A DNA stretch of 64,000 nt from Desulfuromonadaceae bacterium. Its GTDB lineage: Bacteria; Desulfobacterota; Desulfuromonadia; Desulfuromonadales; JAHYIW01. This document shows, one piece after another, positions 27,920 to 41,103 of this stretch (its first letter is position 1; each line of letters starts with the position of its first letter). The position numbers were made by a program, and so were the translations under genes. The stretch is from contig JAHYIW010000005.1 in NCBI GenBank assembly GCA_019429445.1, forward strand, positions 56,747 through 120,746, read 5' to 3'. A model generated the notes under the pieces. The model saw nothing but the letters and a program-made list of their open reading frames with translations. It made no database searches and was not told the DNA's origin.

Positions 27920-28555
27920 CTAAGCAAAACCATCGAAGTTGATCAGCAATGCGACGGGGATAAAGGTGTCCAGCTCACTCACCGGGTGACCAAGCAACTT
28001 CGTCGTGAAACACCGAAAAAGCTGGATTTCGTTTGCATAGGTGGTGCGAAAATGCCAGCGCAGTTCGGTCATGAGCAGCGGGTCGGTCGCTGGAAAGTTA
28101 CGCGTACACCAGCTGTCATCAAAGACTTCGCCACTGTGGTCAATATGCGGAATACCGTGTGAACGGCAGATCAGCGGTCGATATTCGTAAACCAGACATT
28201 GGTCAGCAACGAGCAACGGACATGGCGTCTCATCATCTTCCGGCATCTCGACCCACTCTTCGTCTGGGAGATGATTGAGGGTAAAGGGATGGTCGAAGCC
28301 GGGCCATTTGTCTTGCAACTGCGCCAGCCGCTCCCGCGCCTTAACCAGGGCGATTTCCTGCTGTGCAATGGAGAGCCGGGCGAAACCGGCTTGCAGCAGC
28401 CGGGCATCGAGCAAGGTAATGTCGAACAGCCCCCGGCAACAGGCGGAACAACCGCGAGAGCAGCGCACCTGATCAGCGGCCCGCGCCCGGGAGCGGGCGA
28501 ACCAGATGTCGACGGTTTCGAGCAGCTGCTGATAACGGTTCAGAATCTCTTCCAT
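27920..28555 (-). CDS. YkgJ family cysteine-cluster protein
   Basis: 211 residues from the ATG at 28555 (MEEILNRYQQLL). The zinc/iron-chelating motif CSRGCSACCRG (about residue 38) and the later segment VYEYRPLICRSHGIP with Cys hold the expected metal ligands. Function is unknown for the family. The last codons and stop lie within a fragment of the dispersed element also found at 14.36 kb. The first ~28 codons and ~14 bp of leader are duplicated at 36.8 kb, on the far side of the defence island. Confidence 0.85.
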   Translation of the reverse strand: MEEILNRYQQLLETVDIWFARSRARAADQVRCSRGCSACCRGLFDITLLDARLLQAGFARLSIAQQEIALVKARERLAQLQDKWPGFDHPFTLNHLPDEEWVEMPEDDETPCPLLVADQCLVYEYRPLICRSHGIPHIDHSGEVFDDSWCTRNFPATDPLLMTELRWHFRTTYANEIQLFRCFTTKLLGHPVSELDTFIPVALLINFDGFA

Positions 28556-28568
28556 AAGGCGTATTCCT
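28471..28568. repeat. Direct repeat, left copy, flanking the BREX-3 island
   Basis: 98 bp comprising the 5' end of the ykgJ-like gene and its leader. It matches 36821-36918 with only two differences, in the same orientation. It is the left boundary of the defence island. Confidence 0.85.
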
Positions 28569-28642
28569 GTATAATTGATACCAGCATGATGGTAATGCTT
28601 TGCCATCAACTACTGACTCATGAATGCCACAAAACGGGTTAT

Positions 28643-29203
28643 TTAGTTGCCCTTCAATTTCAACAGCTCATCGTCCACACCTGTCATGCCGGTTCCGCAA
28701 AACCCGTCAAATACTATATCCCCCGGCTGCGTGTAGTGGAGGATGTAACGCATGATGGCTTTGTAAGGAACTTTCGTATGGTACGAATGTGCGTTGTATA
28801 TTGGATCTTGTTTTCCTTCACTAACATCAGCCGCAAATGGCTCTCTGTGATAGTGGCGAGTGGTTAGTGGCGAGTGGTTAGAGACTTCTTTCTCGCCCCT
28901 CGCCACTCGTCCCTCGTCACTTTCTTTCCACGCTTCCCACTTGGCAATAAAGTCGGCTATCCACGGGTTCGGGCAGGCGGTGTAATACGGCGGATCACTC
29001 AGATTCAGGATGTCCTCGTCGCTGCCGATGGGAAAGCCTTCAATCTTGCGAAACTCCGGGTCGCGCAACCGTTCACGGAGGAGTTCTGTGAAGTGTTTGC
29101 GTCGCGCTTCATCGTTGGGGAATTCGATGCCCAGGCATGTGACCGGTTGCGGTTCTGTGTTCTGGGTTCCGTGTTCTGAGTTGAAAAGCTCGTCCTGTTT
29201 CAT
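28643..29203 (-). CDS. pglXI: Truncated BREX-3 adenine methyltransferase PglXI (N-terminal fragment)
   Basis: 186 residues, against roughly 900 or more expected for this methylase group. DPPYYTACPNPW carries the catalytic DPPY-like motif and the end, IVFDGFCGTGMTGV, is the SAM-binding motif. The sequence then stops in an unrelated tail (DDELLKLKGN) 75 bp from the left direct repeat. Insertions coded by 7-bp repeats are visible (HGTQNTEPQ, RVARGEKEVSNHSPLTTRHYH). The ATG overlaps the upstream four-helix-bundle stop. With no target-recognition part it is unlikely to methylate DNA. Confidence 0.7.
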   Translation of the reverse strand: MKQDELFNSEHGTQNTEPQPVTCLGIEFPNDEARRKHFTELLRERLRDPEFRKIEGFPIGSDEDILNLSDPPYYTACPNPWIADFIAKWEAWKESDEGRVARGEKEVSNHSPLTTRHYHREPFAADVSEGKQDPIYNAHSYHTKVPYKAIMRYILHYTQPGDIVFDGFCGTGMTGVDDELLKLKGN

Positions 29204-29589
29204 TTGTACTTGGCTCCCTTGAAATCGCTGTTCTGTAAATACCGCAACAGTCCAGCGATCATCCGCGCCGTTGCTTCGGTTTCCGAATAGAGTTTTTTGA
29301 ATTGATCTTGGTTTATGTAGCCAGCGTCGAGGGCGACATAGAGCTGGGCTTGGACTTCGGATGCTGATCCTTTGGCGGTTGAAAGGAATTGCATGAACTC
29401 CTTGTTGCCGCCTCTGCCGAAGCCTTCAGCGATGTTGGACATGATAGAGACCGACGCTCTGCGGATTTGGTCTCGCAATCCGAAGTCTCGGGCAAATTGG
29501 CCGTCGTTTGACAGGGCGTAAACTGCCTTGGTCAGTGCGCGGGCCTTTTGCCAGGCTTCTATGTCCTCGAATCGCTGAAATACGCTCAT
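29200..29589 (-). CDS. Four-helix-bundle (S23/Avd-like) protein
   Basis: 129 residues. Family core: FEDIEAWQKARALTKAVYAL, LRDQIRRASVSIMSNIAEGFGR and LSTAKGSASEVQAQLYVALD. Related proteins are encoded in 23S rRNA intervening sequences, and Avd of diversity-generating retroelements shares the fold. Both ends overlap neighbouring genes by 4 bp (AlbA_2 gene upstream, truncated pglXI downstream), so it is embedded in the operon rather than a chance insertion. Confidence 0.85.
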   Translation of the reverse strand: MSVFQRFEDIEAWQKARALTKAVYALSNDGQFARDFGLRDQIRRASVSIMSNIAEGFGRGGNKEFMQFLSTAKGSASEVQAQLYVALDAGYINQDQFKKLYSETEATARMIAGLLRYLQNSDFKGAKYK

Positions 29590-31436
29590 TTCTGAATCGC
29601 CTTTAGTAAGGCCACGCCCTTGTCCGTGGTGCGGTACGCCTGCAATCGGCTTCGCGGCTTCTCCGCGATGGTCCGGACAAGTAGTCTGTCGTTCAGTAAG
29701 CGGTCGAGATAGTTGCGCTGGAAGGTTTCCCGATGCTTCATGCCTGTTATTTGTTGAATTTCAGCGCTTTTTTTCGGTTCCAGACAAGCGGACAGGATCT
29801 CGATGACCCAGTCTTCCACTTGTCCGGTGACTTGTCCGGTGACTTGTCCGGTGACTTGTCCGGTGACTTGTCCGGTGACTTGTCCGGTGACTTGTCCGGT
29901 GACTTGTCCGGTGACTTGTCCGGTGACTTGTCCGGTGCCGTCATCAGCAGCTTCTTTTTCCTGTAGATCGAGACGCTTCCTGATGGGCTCGGCTAGGGTA
30001 GCCGTATCGTCGTCGAGCGCCGCCAGCAGTCGCTGGCCAATGAGGAAGCGGATTGCCTCGTGCGCTTTTTGGAGGTTGCCTCCGGCCGCCATCGCGGCGT
30101 CGACCACTGTCACATTCTCCTGATCGGCCGCCAGCGCCAGCACCTCCGCCTGTTCCGGGGCTAGCCGCACGCCGAGGCTGGCCTGGAAACGCCGCATGGA
30201 TTCCGTCATCAGAGGCACCTGACTCAGGATCAGCTGAAAGCTCTTGGCTGACTTGTCGTTCAGAATTTGCGGTGGGCGGAACCCCAGTTCGTGCCAGTTC
30301 CGCAGAATGGCTCGAATTCCGGTACCGGCCTGGTCACTGAGGCCGATGCGCCGGAAGGCGTTGACGATCAACGGATTGCGAATTTCCTTTTCGTTGGATT
30401 CCAGCAGTTGTGCTGTGGTCGCGAAGGCATCGCCGGGATTCCAGAACCGAGTCTGGTCGGTGAACCACTTGATGGATGCCTTGCGGTGGTGATCGCCGTA
30501 GTCCTGATGAATCAGCAGGTTGATCGCCGCTTCACGAAAGGCGATGTAGTCGGGCGGGTCGTCGTCGCGGCGCAGGGTTGTCGGATCGACTTTGAAGGGG
30601 TGCTCCGCAATGCGAGAGTATTTGGCCACCAGACCGCGCCAGGTCTTAAACAGGTTCTCCTCGAATACCATGCGGTCGTGCCAGCGCTCATCGGCAGACC
30701 AGCTTTCGAATCGGGTATCGATGCGCTGGTAATCCAAAACAGGACGGGGAAGCAGCGCTCGCACGCTGCGATCGGTGCCAAACATCAGGATGGCAGCCCG
30801 GGTCAGCGCCGGTTTGCCCGACTGGTGCACCGCAAAATTCCACTCCAATAGGAACTCCGTCGGATTTGATATCTGTCGTTGTTCCGGATTGCGTCGGAAG
30901 AACTGCTCCCGGTACCAGTCCAGCGTTTCCCGATCCACGTCCCTTTCGAGATTGAAGTCACAGGCAGCGCCGTCCCATGATTTTTCGGCGGCATCACGCA
31001 GGAAGCGCTGCAGCTCATTGTCCGTCATGCGTTCGTCGCGCGCCGCCCGGCGGAGAAAGCTGTCTCGCGGATTGCGGTTCAGATACACCGGCTTCTGGTA
31101 ACGCCCGGCCTCCGGGATGAAAAACGCCAGGATCCGCTTGTCATCAAGCTCATACACATGGGGCTCGGCATGAACGATCTGATTGAGCTTTTGCCCGCCG
31201 CGCAGGGTGGTCAGGAAGGCATCCTGCACCCGGTCAAAGGCCTTTGGATCAACGCCGGTGACCTTGAGCTCGCCATCCTGTTCCGAGACGCCGAACAGCA
31301 ACCAACCACCTTGCGTGTTGGCGAAGGCGCTGACAGTGGAATAGGCATCCTTGGGTACCTCTGATCGAGCTTTTTTGCACTCGAAATCCGTCCACTCGTA
31401 GCCCCTCAGCCGGGCGATCAGTTCCTCTCGGGTCAT
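29586..31436 (-). CDS. AlbA_2/Schlafen-domain ATP-binding regulator with TGQV repeats
   Basis: 616 residues. The N-terminal AlbA_2 domain has [33 protein letters not shown] middle helicase-like ATPase-related (ATPase_C_4) segment has [17 protein letters not shown] and [12 protein letters not shown] winged-helix C-terminus (about 555-616) ends in [17 protein letters not shown]. Between them are ten exact TGQV repeats (residues about 500-540). Proteins of this type occur beside BREX and other defence loci as regulators. It starts 3 bp after the brxC stop and overlaps the next gene. Confidence 0.82.
   Translation of the reverse strand: MTREELIARLRGYEWTDFECKKARSEVPKDAYSTVSAFANTQGGWLLFGVSEQDGELKVTGVDPKAFDRVQDAFLTTLRGGQKLNQIVHAEPHVYELDDKRILAFFIPEAGRYQKPVYLNRNPRDSFLRRAARDERMTDNELQRFLRDAAEKSWDGAACDFNLERDVDRETLDWYREQFFRRNPEQRQISNPTEFLLEWNFAVHQSGKPALTRAAILMFGTDRSVRALLPRPVLDYQRIDTRFESWSADERWHDRMVFEENLFKTWRGLVAKYSRIAEHPFKVDPTTLRRDDDPPDYIAFREAAINLLIHQDYGDHHRKASIKWFTDQTRFWNPGDAFATTAQLLESNEKEIRNPLIVNAFRRIGLSDQAGTGIRAILRNWHELGFRPPQILNDKSAKSFQLILSQVPLMTESMRRFQASLGVRLAPEQAEVLALAADQENVTVVDAAMAAGGNLQKAHEAIRFLIGQRLLAALDDDTATLAEPIRKRLDLQEKEAADDGTGQVTGQVTGQVTGQVTGQVTGQVTGQVTGQVTGQVTGQVEDWVIEILSACLEPKKSAEIQQITGMKHRETFQRNYLDRLLNDRLLVRTIAEKPRSRLQAYRTTDKGVALLKAIQK
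29818..29937. repeat. Ten-copy 12-bp tandem repeat
   Basis: ACTTGTCCGGTG repeated about ten times without interruption, coding TGQV on the minus strand. The 12-bp unit keeps frame, so copy changes alter linker length only. Confidence 0.95.
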
Positions 31437-31439
31437 GCC

Positions 31440-35459
<4,020 letters not shown>

Positions 35460-35463
<4 letters not shown>

Positions 35464-35855
35464 GGGCGCTCCGCTTTAGGGGTGAGGGGCGAGGAGTTAG
35501 GGGCGAGCCTCGCCATCAGCCCATTGGTCATTTTGTTGATCTCCACTTGTAAATTCAGGATTGGTGTAAGTTGCTCTTCCGAGAGATAGCCAAGTCGTTG
35601 GGCAATCAACAGCTGAGTTTCAATTTCGCCAAGTGAGCCTTTGGCAATCGACAAAAAACGGAGAAATTCTGCTGTTGAACTTCTGGCATGGCCTTCAGCG
35701 ATGTTGGAGGGAATCGAAATGGCCGCGCGACGCAACTGATTCGTCAAACCGTACAACTCTTCCTTTGGAAAAACCTTGGTCGCCTGATAAACCATCTCCA
35801 CCAGATCCAGCGCCTTCTGCCAAACTGTCAAATCCTTGTAACTCTGTACACTCAT
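35460..35855 (-). CDS. Four-helix-bundle (S23/Avd-like) protein
   Basis: 131 residues. Core: [44 protein letters not shown] and [21 protein letters not shown]. The last ~15 residues ([15 protein letters not shown]) are coded by a 7-bp repeat tract, so the natural C-terminus was replaced or extended. It overlaps brxF upstream and brxC downstream by 4 bp each. It is the third member of this family in the window. Confidence 0.85.
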
Positions 35856-36346
35856 ATCTCGCCCCTCGTCCCTAAATCCTCGCCCCTGATTTCAACAATC
35901 AGGGCATCGACCGAGTCATAGCTGCGGTACTCGGGATGGCCGGTTTCGGCGTACAAAAGCCTCCCGGAATTCATGATTCCGTTCCACGAAGCCACCACGG
36001 CCCGATTTCTCGAAATGGACTGCAGCAGGCGCAAGGGGTCCTGCTGGAGATCCTTGTCGAAGAGGATCTCGAGATTATCCAGCACCACCGGTGCTTGAGC
36101 CTGGTCCGCGATCTGATCGAGGATGCCCGGCAACCGAAGCGACCGCTGCTTTGCCGTCAGCTCAAGCAGTTCGCCTGAAAGCGCCAGATTGACGTTGACG
36201 ACAGATGAGCCGAATTCCTCGGCAATATCCCGAAGAACGCCGGTCTTGCCGGAACCGGTCTCACCCACCAGCAACACCAGACGGTGATACAAGCCTTCGG
36301 CTGCCTGTAGGGATCGTTTTATCTTGTCGTGAATCGGCTCGGCCAT
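35852..36346 (-). CDS. brxF: BREX-3 P-loop protein BrxF
   Basis: 164 residues. A small ATPase with Walker A LVGETGSGKTGVLRDI (about 27-42) and Walker B-like APVVLDNLEILFD. Size, order before brxC and sequence fit BrxF, the marker gene of BREX type 3. AAGGAGCGACC precedes the ATG. The C-terminal [13 protein letters not shown] is coded by a 7-bp repeat tract (35857-35890). Confidence 0.82.
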   Translation of the reverse strand: MAEPIHDKIKRSLQAAEGLYHRLVLLVGETGSGKTGVLRDIAEEFGSSVVNVNLALSGELLELTAKQRSLRLPGILDQIADQAQAPVVLDNLEILFDKDLQQDPLRLLQSISRNRAVVASWNGIMNSGRLLYAETGHPEYRSYDSVDALIVEIRGEDLGTRGEI

Positions 36347-36355
36347 GGTCGCTCC

Positions 36356-36559
36356 TTATTGCTCGGTGCCCGGCTTATCGGATTTATCAGCCGCACCGCC
36401 GGAGCGGACCCATTCGTCCACTTCGTCTTGTTTGAACATCCAGCGACGGCCGACACGATGACCGGGCATGGCCCGTTGCTCGATCCACTTGTAGACCGTC
36501 TCGTTGCTTACATTCAGATATTTGCAAATGTCATCAACCGTCAGCCATCTCTCATCCAT
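36356..36559 (-). CDS. Excisionase-like helix-turn-helix protein (HTH_17)
   Basis: 67 residues: WLTVDDICKYLNVSNETVYKWIEQRAMPGHRVGRRWMFKQDEVDEW, a MerR/excisionase-type DNA-binding domain. It lies 9 bp upstream of brxF and is the first gene of the island operon. Small HTH genes are usual at this place in BREX-3 loci and probably regulate the operon. An excisionase role is possible given the flanking direct repeats, but no integrase is present. Confidence 0.8.
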   Translation of the reverse strand: MDERWLTVDDICKYLNVSNETVYKWIEQRAMPGHRVGRRWMFKQDEVDEWVRSGGAADKSDKPGTEQ

Positions 36560-37058
36560 AGCTTTCGTCCTTCGTTCATCATAATTTCAGTAAAAGTCCG
36601 AAGGACTCCGGAAAACCCGAAATCCGGACGCAGAGCCGCAAATTAACCTCCATAAACTACATTGATGGATTGCCAAAATCAAGCGTTTTGTGCCGAATAG
36701 AGACGACTTTTCCAAAAAACGGCCTGATTGTCGTTGGTGATACGTTCGCCGTTCTGAGGCGCATACATGGTGTAAGTCCATACAGCACAGGCGATTTAAC
36801 CCCTGGCGGAACAACTGCGGGATCAGCGGCCCGCGCCTGGGAGCGGGCGAACCAGCTGTCGACGGTTTCGAGCAGCTGCTGATAACGGTTCAGAATCTCT
36901 TCCATAAGGCGTATTCCTTTTAATTCATGTCTGTCTGATGGTATCGGTCAAGCCCCCGTGCGTCTAGTGAAAATATCTGCAAATTCTTTTCTGCTTGTCT
37001 GCCGGCCCGATCAAAGTTAAGTTAATGACGGTAGCTCGTCACCCGCACGAAAGGTACG
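36560..37058. other. Island right boundary, non-coding
   Basis: Holds the upstream region of the HTH gene and the right direct repeat (36821-36918). Between 36600 and 36820 nothing coding is convincing. 36919-37058 is the leader of the CBS-domain gene. Confidence 0.6.
36821..36918. repeat. Direct repeat, right copy (ykgJ 5' fragment)
   Basis: 98 bp matching 28471-28568 with two substitutions. It restores the first ~28 codons of the ykgJ-like gene (MEEILNRYQQLLETVDSWFA) and then diverges. A further shared block GGCGGAACAAC precedes both copies with an indel between. Confidence 0.85.
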
Positions 37059-37067
37059 GTGAGTCTG

Positions 37068-38507
37068 ATGTCCGAAGTGAACCTGCTTTTTCAGCCTGTC
37101 AAATACTACTGCCGCAATACCGTTGCAAGCTGTGCGCATACAGATTCTGTATTGCAGGTCGCTGCGGCCATGCGTGAGCAGAAGATATCGAGCATGGTCG
37201 TCTGTGAAGCGTCGCAACCGATCGGCATCCTTACGGATCGTGATCTGCGTAACAAAATTGTGGCGGAGGGGATTGATCCGACAACCCTCAGCGCCGGCGA
37301 AATCATGAACAAGCCATTAATCACCGTCCCGGAAGATGCTTTTATTTTTGAAGCCCTGTACACCATTTCGCGCAACAATATTCACCGCGTCTGTGTCGTC
37401 GACAAGGATCATCGCCTGGTCGGAATCATTACCGATTCAGACATTTTGCAGTTGCAGACCCATTCACCGCAAAAGCTGGTCAGGGACATTGAAGAGGCAC
37501 AATCGATCAATGAGCTGAAGGAGCGCCACCGCCAGATTCAGGGGTTGGTGCTGCATCTGATCGGCACCGGCGTCCCCACGCGTGATCTGGTGACGATGAT
37601 CGCCCACCTCAACGATCAGTTGCTGCTGCGTTTGATTACCCTGCTGCGCACCCAGAAGTTTGCCAATGTGACCAATCGCTTTGCATTTATCGTCCTCGGC
37701 AGCGAAGGCCGCCGTGAGCAAACGCTGACCACGGACCAGGATAATGCCATTATTTACGCGGACGACTTGACTCCAGAAGAGGTAGACCAGGTCAAACTGT
37801 TTTCACATGCCTTGATCGATGCCCTGATCGATATCGGGGTTCCCGCATGTCCCGGCGGAATCATGGCGAAAAACGATCTCTGGCGACGCAGTCATGCTGC
37901 CTGGAATGCCATTCTGCAAAAATGGCTGGAGATGCCGACCCCTGAAAACATTCTGACCGGAAGTATGTTTTTTGATTTACGCACAGTTTATGGTGATCGC
38001 GGATTTGAGCGCGAGATCAAAGCGTGGCTGGCAACGCATTTCAGCAAAGACAAGCGGTTTCTTATGCATGCGGCGGCAAATGCCGTCCGCTTCAGGACGC
38101 CGGTCGGCCTTTTCGGCAGGATCAAGGTCGAACGTGAAGGAGAGCATCGGGGCAAAATCGATATCAAAAAAACCGGCATTTTCACTGTCACCGAGGGGGT
38201 CAAGGCATTGGCTCTTGAGGCCGGGGTTATGGAGGGGGGAACGATCGAACGCATTCAGGGGTTGGTCAAGGCAAGTGTTTTCAAGCAGAGTGTGGCCGAT
38301 GACCTCGAAGCCAGTTACAATTTTCTGGTCTTTTTGCGCCTGCGCTGCCAGGTCGAGGCTCTGCGTGCCGGTCGCGAAGCAAACAATTACATCAGCATCG
38401 GCAGACTCAATCACATGGAAAAAGGGCGTCTGAAACTGGCTTTTGAAGAAATCAATAAATTTCATGAACTTCTCCGCAGTCATTTTATGCTGCAACTGTT
38501 ACGTTAA
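37068..38507 (+). CDS. CBS-domain/DUF294 nucleotidyltransferase-like signalling protein
   Basis: 479 residues from the ATG at 37068; a GTG at 37059 with AAAGG just upstream is an alternative start. Two CBS domains (about 10-140; GILTDRDLRNKI and GIITDSDILQL) lead to a GlnD-like nucleotidyltransferase domain (LGSEGRREQTLTTDQDNAIIY) and a DUF294 C-terminal domain. The missing cNMP-binding domain makes it shorter than some relatives. CBS pairs usually sense adenine nucleotides. It lies just upstream of the ATP synthase operon on the same strand, which may or may not be functional. Confidence 0.86.
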   Translation: MSEVNLLFQPVKYYCRNTVASCAHTDSVLQVAAAMREQKISSMVVCEASQPIGILTDRDLRNKIVAEGIDPTTLSAGEIMNKPLITVPEDAFIFEALYTISRNNIHRVCVVDKDHRLVGIITDSDILQLQTHSPQKLVRDIEEAQSINELKERHRQIQGLVLHLIGTGVPTRDLVTMIAHLNDQLLLRLITLLRTQKFANVTNRFAFIVLGSEGRREQTLTTDQDNAIIYADDLTPEEVDQVKLFSHALIDALIDIGVPACPGGIMAKNDLWRRSHAAWNAILQKWLEMPTPENILTGSMFFDLRTVYGDRGFEREIKAWLATHFSKDKRFLMHAAANAVRFRTPVGLFGRIKVEREGEHRGKIDIKKTGIFTVTEGVKALALEAGVMEGGTIERIQGLVKASVFKQSVADDLEASYNFLVFLRLRCQVEALRAGREANNYISIGRLNHMEKGRLKLAFEEINKFHELLRSHFMLQLLR

Positions 38508-38643
38508 ACCTCTCCCCCCATCGTCGCCATTCGTCAAAATATTCACGCCGTCTGCGCAAATCAACAATCCAGCCTTTCACTACCGCAATTCTCCATCCAT
38601 TTGATATACTGGCATGAATGGACACCAATGATGGATTAAAGCA

Positions 38644-38988
38644 ATGACCGATGAACTCCTTAATTCCGTAATTCAACTGGAAAAGTGCATCCAGCAGCAG
38701 TTGCAAGCGGAGCAGAAAAAAGCCGAGCACTGGCTGGAGGGGGTACGCGCCGAACAGGACAAAATGCTTGCACATGCAAAAGATGAACTGATCAGGGAAG
38801 AGGAACAGGCGTTACTGGCTGCGCAAAAAAAATCCGCTCAAACTGCAATGACGCTGGTCGAGCGCGAAAATCGCTATTGCCAAAGCCTGGAAAAAATTGA
38901 TCAGCGGACAGTGCTGATGATATTACGCCGCCAGTTGCAAAAAATTTTACCGGGGTACGCTGATGATCATCAAGATGTCAAAAATTGA
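38644..38988 (+). CDS. V/A-type ATP synthase peripheral stalk subunit (G/H-like)
   Basis: 114 residues, almost wholly helical and charged (LQAEQKKAEHWLEGVRAEQDKMLAHAKDELIREEEQALLAAQKKS), a coiled coil as expected for the stalk subunit that pairs with subunit E. It is the first gene of the operon and overlaps the start of subunit I by 26 bp. Sequence similarity is weak, so the call rests on position and composition. Confidence 0.72.
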   Translation: MTDELLNSVIQLEKCIQQQLQAEQKKAEHWLEGVRAEQDKMLAHAKDELIREEEQALLAAQKKSAQTAMTLVERENRYCQSLEKIDQRTVLMILRRQLQKILPGYADDHQDVKN

Positions 38989-40861
38989 AATTGTCGGGCC
39001 CAAGCAGCGCCTCCTGACGACCCTGGATCTGTTACGCGACAAGGGGGTTTTTCATCCTGAAGCTGATATTCACAGCTTCGTCTCGCGTGAAGATGAAGTC
39101 AACATCAGGGAATTATTGCTCGACGAAGCTACCGTTGGCGAAAAACTTTTTTTTGTATCATTGCACGAACGCATCTCCACCTTGCTGGCCTGTCTGCCCG
39201 ACATCCCCTCCCGCACCAGTTACCTGCACCCCCTGCCGATCATCGATGTGCTGAACGAACTGGTCAAGAAACATCTGGTGATCTGTAAAAACTGGCAGAA
39301 AGAATCGCAGCAGCTGCAGGAAAAGGTCGAAAACCTCTCGCGCCAGTTACGTTTCTGGATGGTACTCGAACCATTGGTGGCTGAAGTCAGTGACAACTCC
39401 CAGCTGATCTTTTTCGGCATCACGATACGCAATCCGGCGGAGATTCCAGCTTTGCAAGCGCTGCTTGAAAAGCACTCACAGGGGCGGATCCGACTGACCA
39501 CCGCAACCGTTGATGATGAATCGACTGTCGGTTTGATCACCACGGACCAGGAGATGGAGGAACCTTTACGGAAATTACTCGCGTCAGAGCAGGTTCCCGA
39601 GCTGTCCCTGCCCGAAGAACTGGCCGAGCTCCCCTTTCGGGAGAAAATTTCCGCCCTGGACAACCTCTATCAGCAGGCCCGGCAGCGCTTGACCACCCTC
39701 ACCGCCGAGACAGAAACCTTTGCGCGGCGCTGGCTGCCGATCTATCGGCAATCTCTCGACTGGCTCGATGAACGCATCGCCCTCTATCAATCGACCGCCA
39801 GCGCTTACGAGACCCGTCAATGTTTTCTGGTTCACGGCTGGATGCCATCGGAAGACGTTGCAATGCTCCAGCAGCACCTGACCGAACACTTTCACGGGGA
39901 AGTTGTGTTGACTGTCAAGGAGATGTGCCAGGAGGATCTTGATCGGGTTCCGGTGCTGTTGCGCAACCCTCTTTATTTTAAACCATTTGAACTCTTTGCC
40001 CGACTGTTGCCCTTGCCCAGGTACAGTTCCTATGATCCGACCCCTTTTCTCGGTCTCTTTTTTCCACTGCTGTTCGGCATGATCCTCGGCGATATCGGTT
40101 ACGGTGCGCTGCTGGCGCTGCTCGCCGGGCTGCTGATTTACTCTTGTCCCACCCACCCCAACGTCGTTGACGGAGCGAAAATCCTCGGCGCTTCCGCCGC
40201 GTATACCCTGGTGTTCGGGCTGTTGTTCGGCGAGTTGTTCGGTGATCTCGGCGAACGGGTCTGGCATCTGCAACCGTTGTGGCTTGAACGCAGTCAGGCG
40301 ATTGTGCCGATGATCGCCTTTTCGATTTCCGTCGGCGCCGCCCATATTCTGTTCGGGCTGGCGCTCGGCATCCACTACGACTGCAAACGTCATTTGCAAC
40401 GCGAGGCGTTGGTGAAAAGCATCACTTTGCTGCTGATCATCCTTGGCGGGATCTGGTTGCTCGGTTTTCAGTTCCTCGACCTGGGCAAACTGATGGTGCC
40501 ACTTTTAACCGCCATTCTGTTGCTCCTGCCGGCGCTGATTGTCGTTGGCGGTCTGCTGGCCCCCCTGGAGCTGCTGAAAAGCTTCGGCAACATCGTTTCC
40601 TACGTGCGTATCATGGCCATCGGCCTGTGTTCAGTGATGCTGGCACAAATCGCCAACCAGCTGGGCGGGATGAGCGGCAATGTTTTTGCCGGTATCCTGG
40701 TCGCCGGGGTCCTGCATTTTTTCAACCTGCTGCTCGGGGTCTTTGCTCCGACGGTACATGCCCTGCGTCTGCACTATGTCGAATTTTTCAGCAAGTTTCT
40801 GGATCTGGGGGGACAACAGTTCAAACCGCTGCACCGTAAAAACAGCGGTTCACATAAATAG
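38963..40861 (+). CDS. V/A-type ATP synthase subunit I (a subunit)
   Basis: 632 residues. The N-terminal ~330 residues are soluble and partly coiled coil; the C-terminal part has seven or eight membrane helices starting at FLGLFFPLLFGMILGDIGYGALLALLAG. The essential Arg that faces the c ring lies in the segment NIVSYVRIMAIGLCSVMLA. It forms the ion half-channels of the membrane motor. Confidence 0.93.
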   Translation: MIIKMSKIEIVGPKQRLLTTLDLLRDKGVFHPEADIHSFVSREDEVNIRELLLDEATVGEKLFFVSLHERISTLLACLPDIPSRTSYLHPLPIIDVLNELVKKHLVICKNWQKESQQLQEKVENLSRQLRFWMVLEPLVAEVSDNSQLIFFGITIRNPAEIPALQALLEKHSQGRIRLTTATVDDESTVGLITTDQEMEEPLRKLLASEQVPELSLPEELAELPFREKISALDNLYQQARQRLTTLTAETETFARRWLPIYRQSLDWLDERIALYQSTASAYETRQCFLVHGWMPSEDVAMLQQHLTEHFHGEVVLTVKEMCQEDLDRVPVLLRNPLYFKPFELFARLLPLPRYSSYDPTPFLGLFFPLLFGMILGDIGYGALLALLAGLLIYSCPTHPNVVDGAKILGASAAYTLVFGLLFGELFGDLGERVWHLQPLWLERSQAIVPMIAFSISVGAAHILFGLALGIHYDCKRHLQREALVKSITLLLIILGGIWLLGFQFLDLGKLMVPLLTAILLLLPALIVVGGLLAPLELLKSFGNIVSYVRIMAIGLCSVMLAQIANQLGGMSGNVFAGILVAGVLHFFNLLLGVFAPTVHALRLHYVEFFSKFLDLGGQQFKPLHRKNSGSHK

Positions 40862-40886
40862 ATCAACCTGCAAAGGAGGAATTTTT

Positions 40887-41099
40887 ATGGAAAAAGTATT
40901 GATGGCTTTTGCTGCCGCTTTGGCAGTAGGACTCCCCGCCCTGGCAACCGCCTGGGCCCAGTCACGCATTGGCTCGGCCGGAGCCGGAACCCTGGCGGAA
41001 AAACCTGAGTTGACCGGAACAATCATCATCCTGCTGGCGATTCCCGAAACCATGGTGATTCTTGGTTTTGTTGTCGCGGCAATGATTCTGGTGCTCTGA
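40887..41099 (+). CDS. V/A-type ATP synthase c subunit (K), two-helix proteolipid
   Basis: 70 residues (MEKVLMAFAAALAVGLPAL...) from the ATG at 40887, preceded by AAAGGAGGA. Two membrane helices; the ion-binding Glu is in LLAIPETMVILGF. Gln in WAQSRIG aligns with the Na+ ligand Gln32 of the Ilyobacter c ring, 16 residues before the PE at the loop end in both. Thr follows the Glu where Ilyobacter has Ser66. This suggests, without proving, Na+ coupling. Confidence 0.9.
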   Translation: MEKVLMAFAAALAVGLPALATAWAQSRIGSAGAGTLAEKPELTGTIIILLAIPETMVILGFVVAAMILVL

Positions 41100-41103
41100 A
41101 TCG

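Noticed and set aside
29818..29937. Possible CRISPR array
   Set aside because: The 12-bp units are directly adjacent with no spacers and code TGQV in frame.
36657..36905. ORF starting like the ykgJ gene
   Set aside because: Only the first ~28 codons are ykgJ; the rest is unrelated. It is the duplicated boundary sequence, not a gene.
37059..38507. CBS/DUF294 gene as part of the ATP synthase operon
   Set aside because: A 136-bp spacer lies between them and no relationship is evident in sequence; kept separate.
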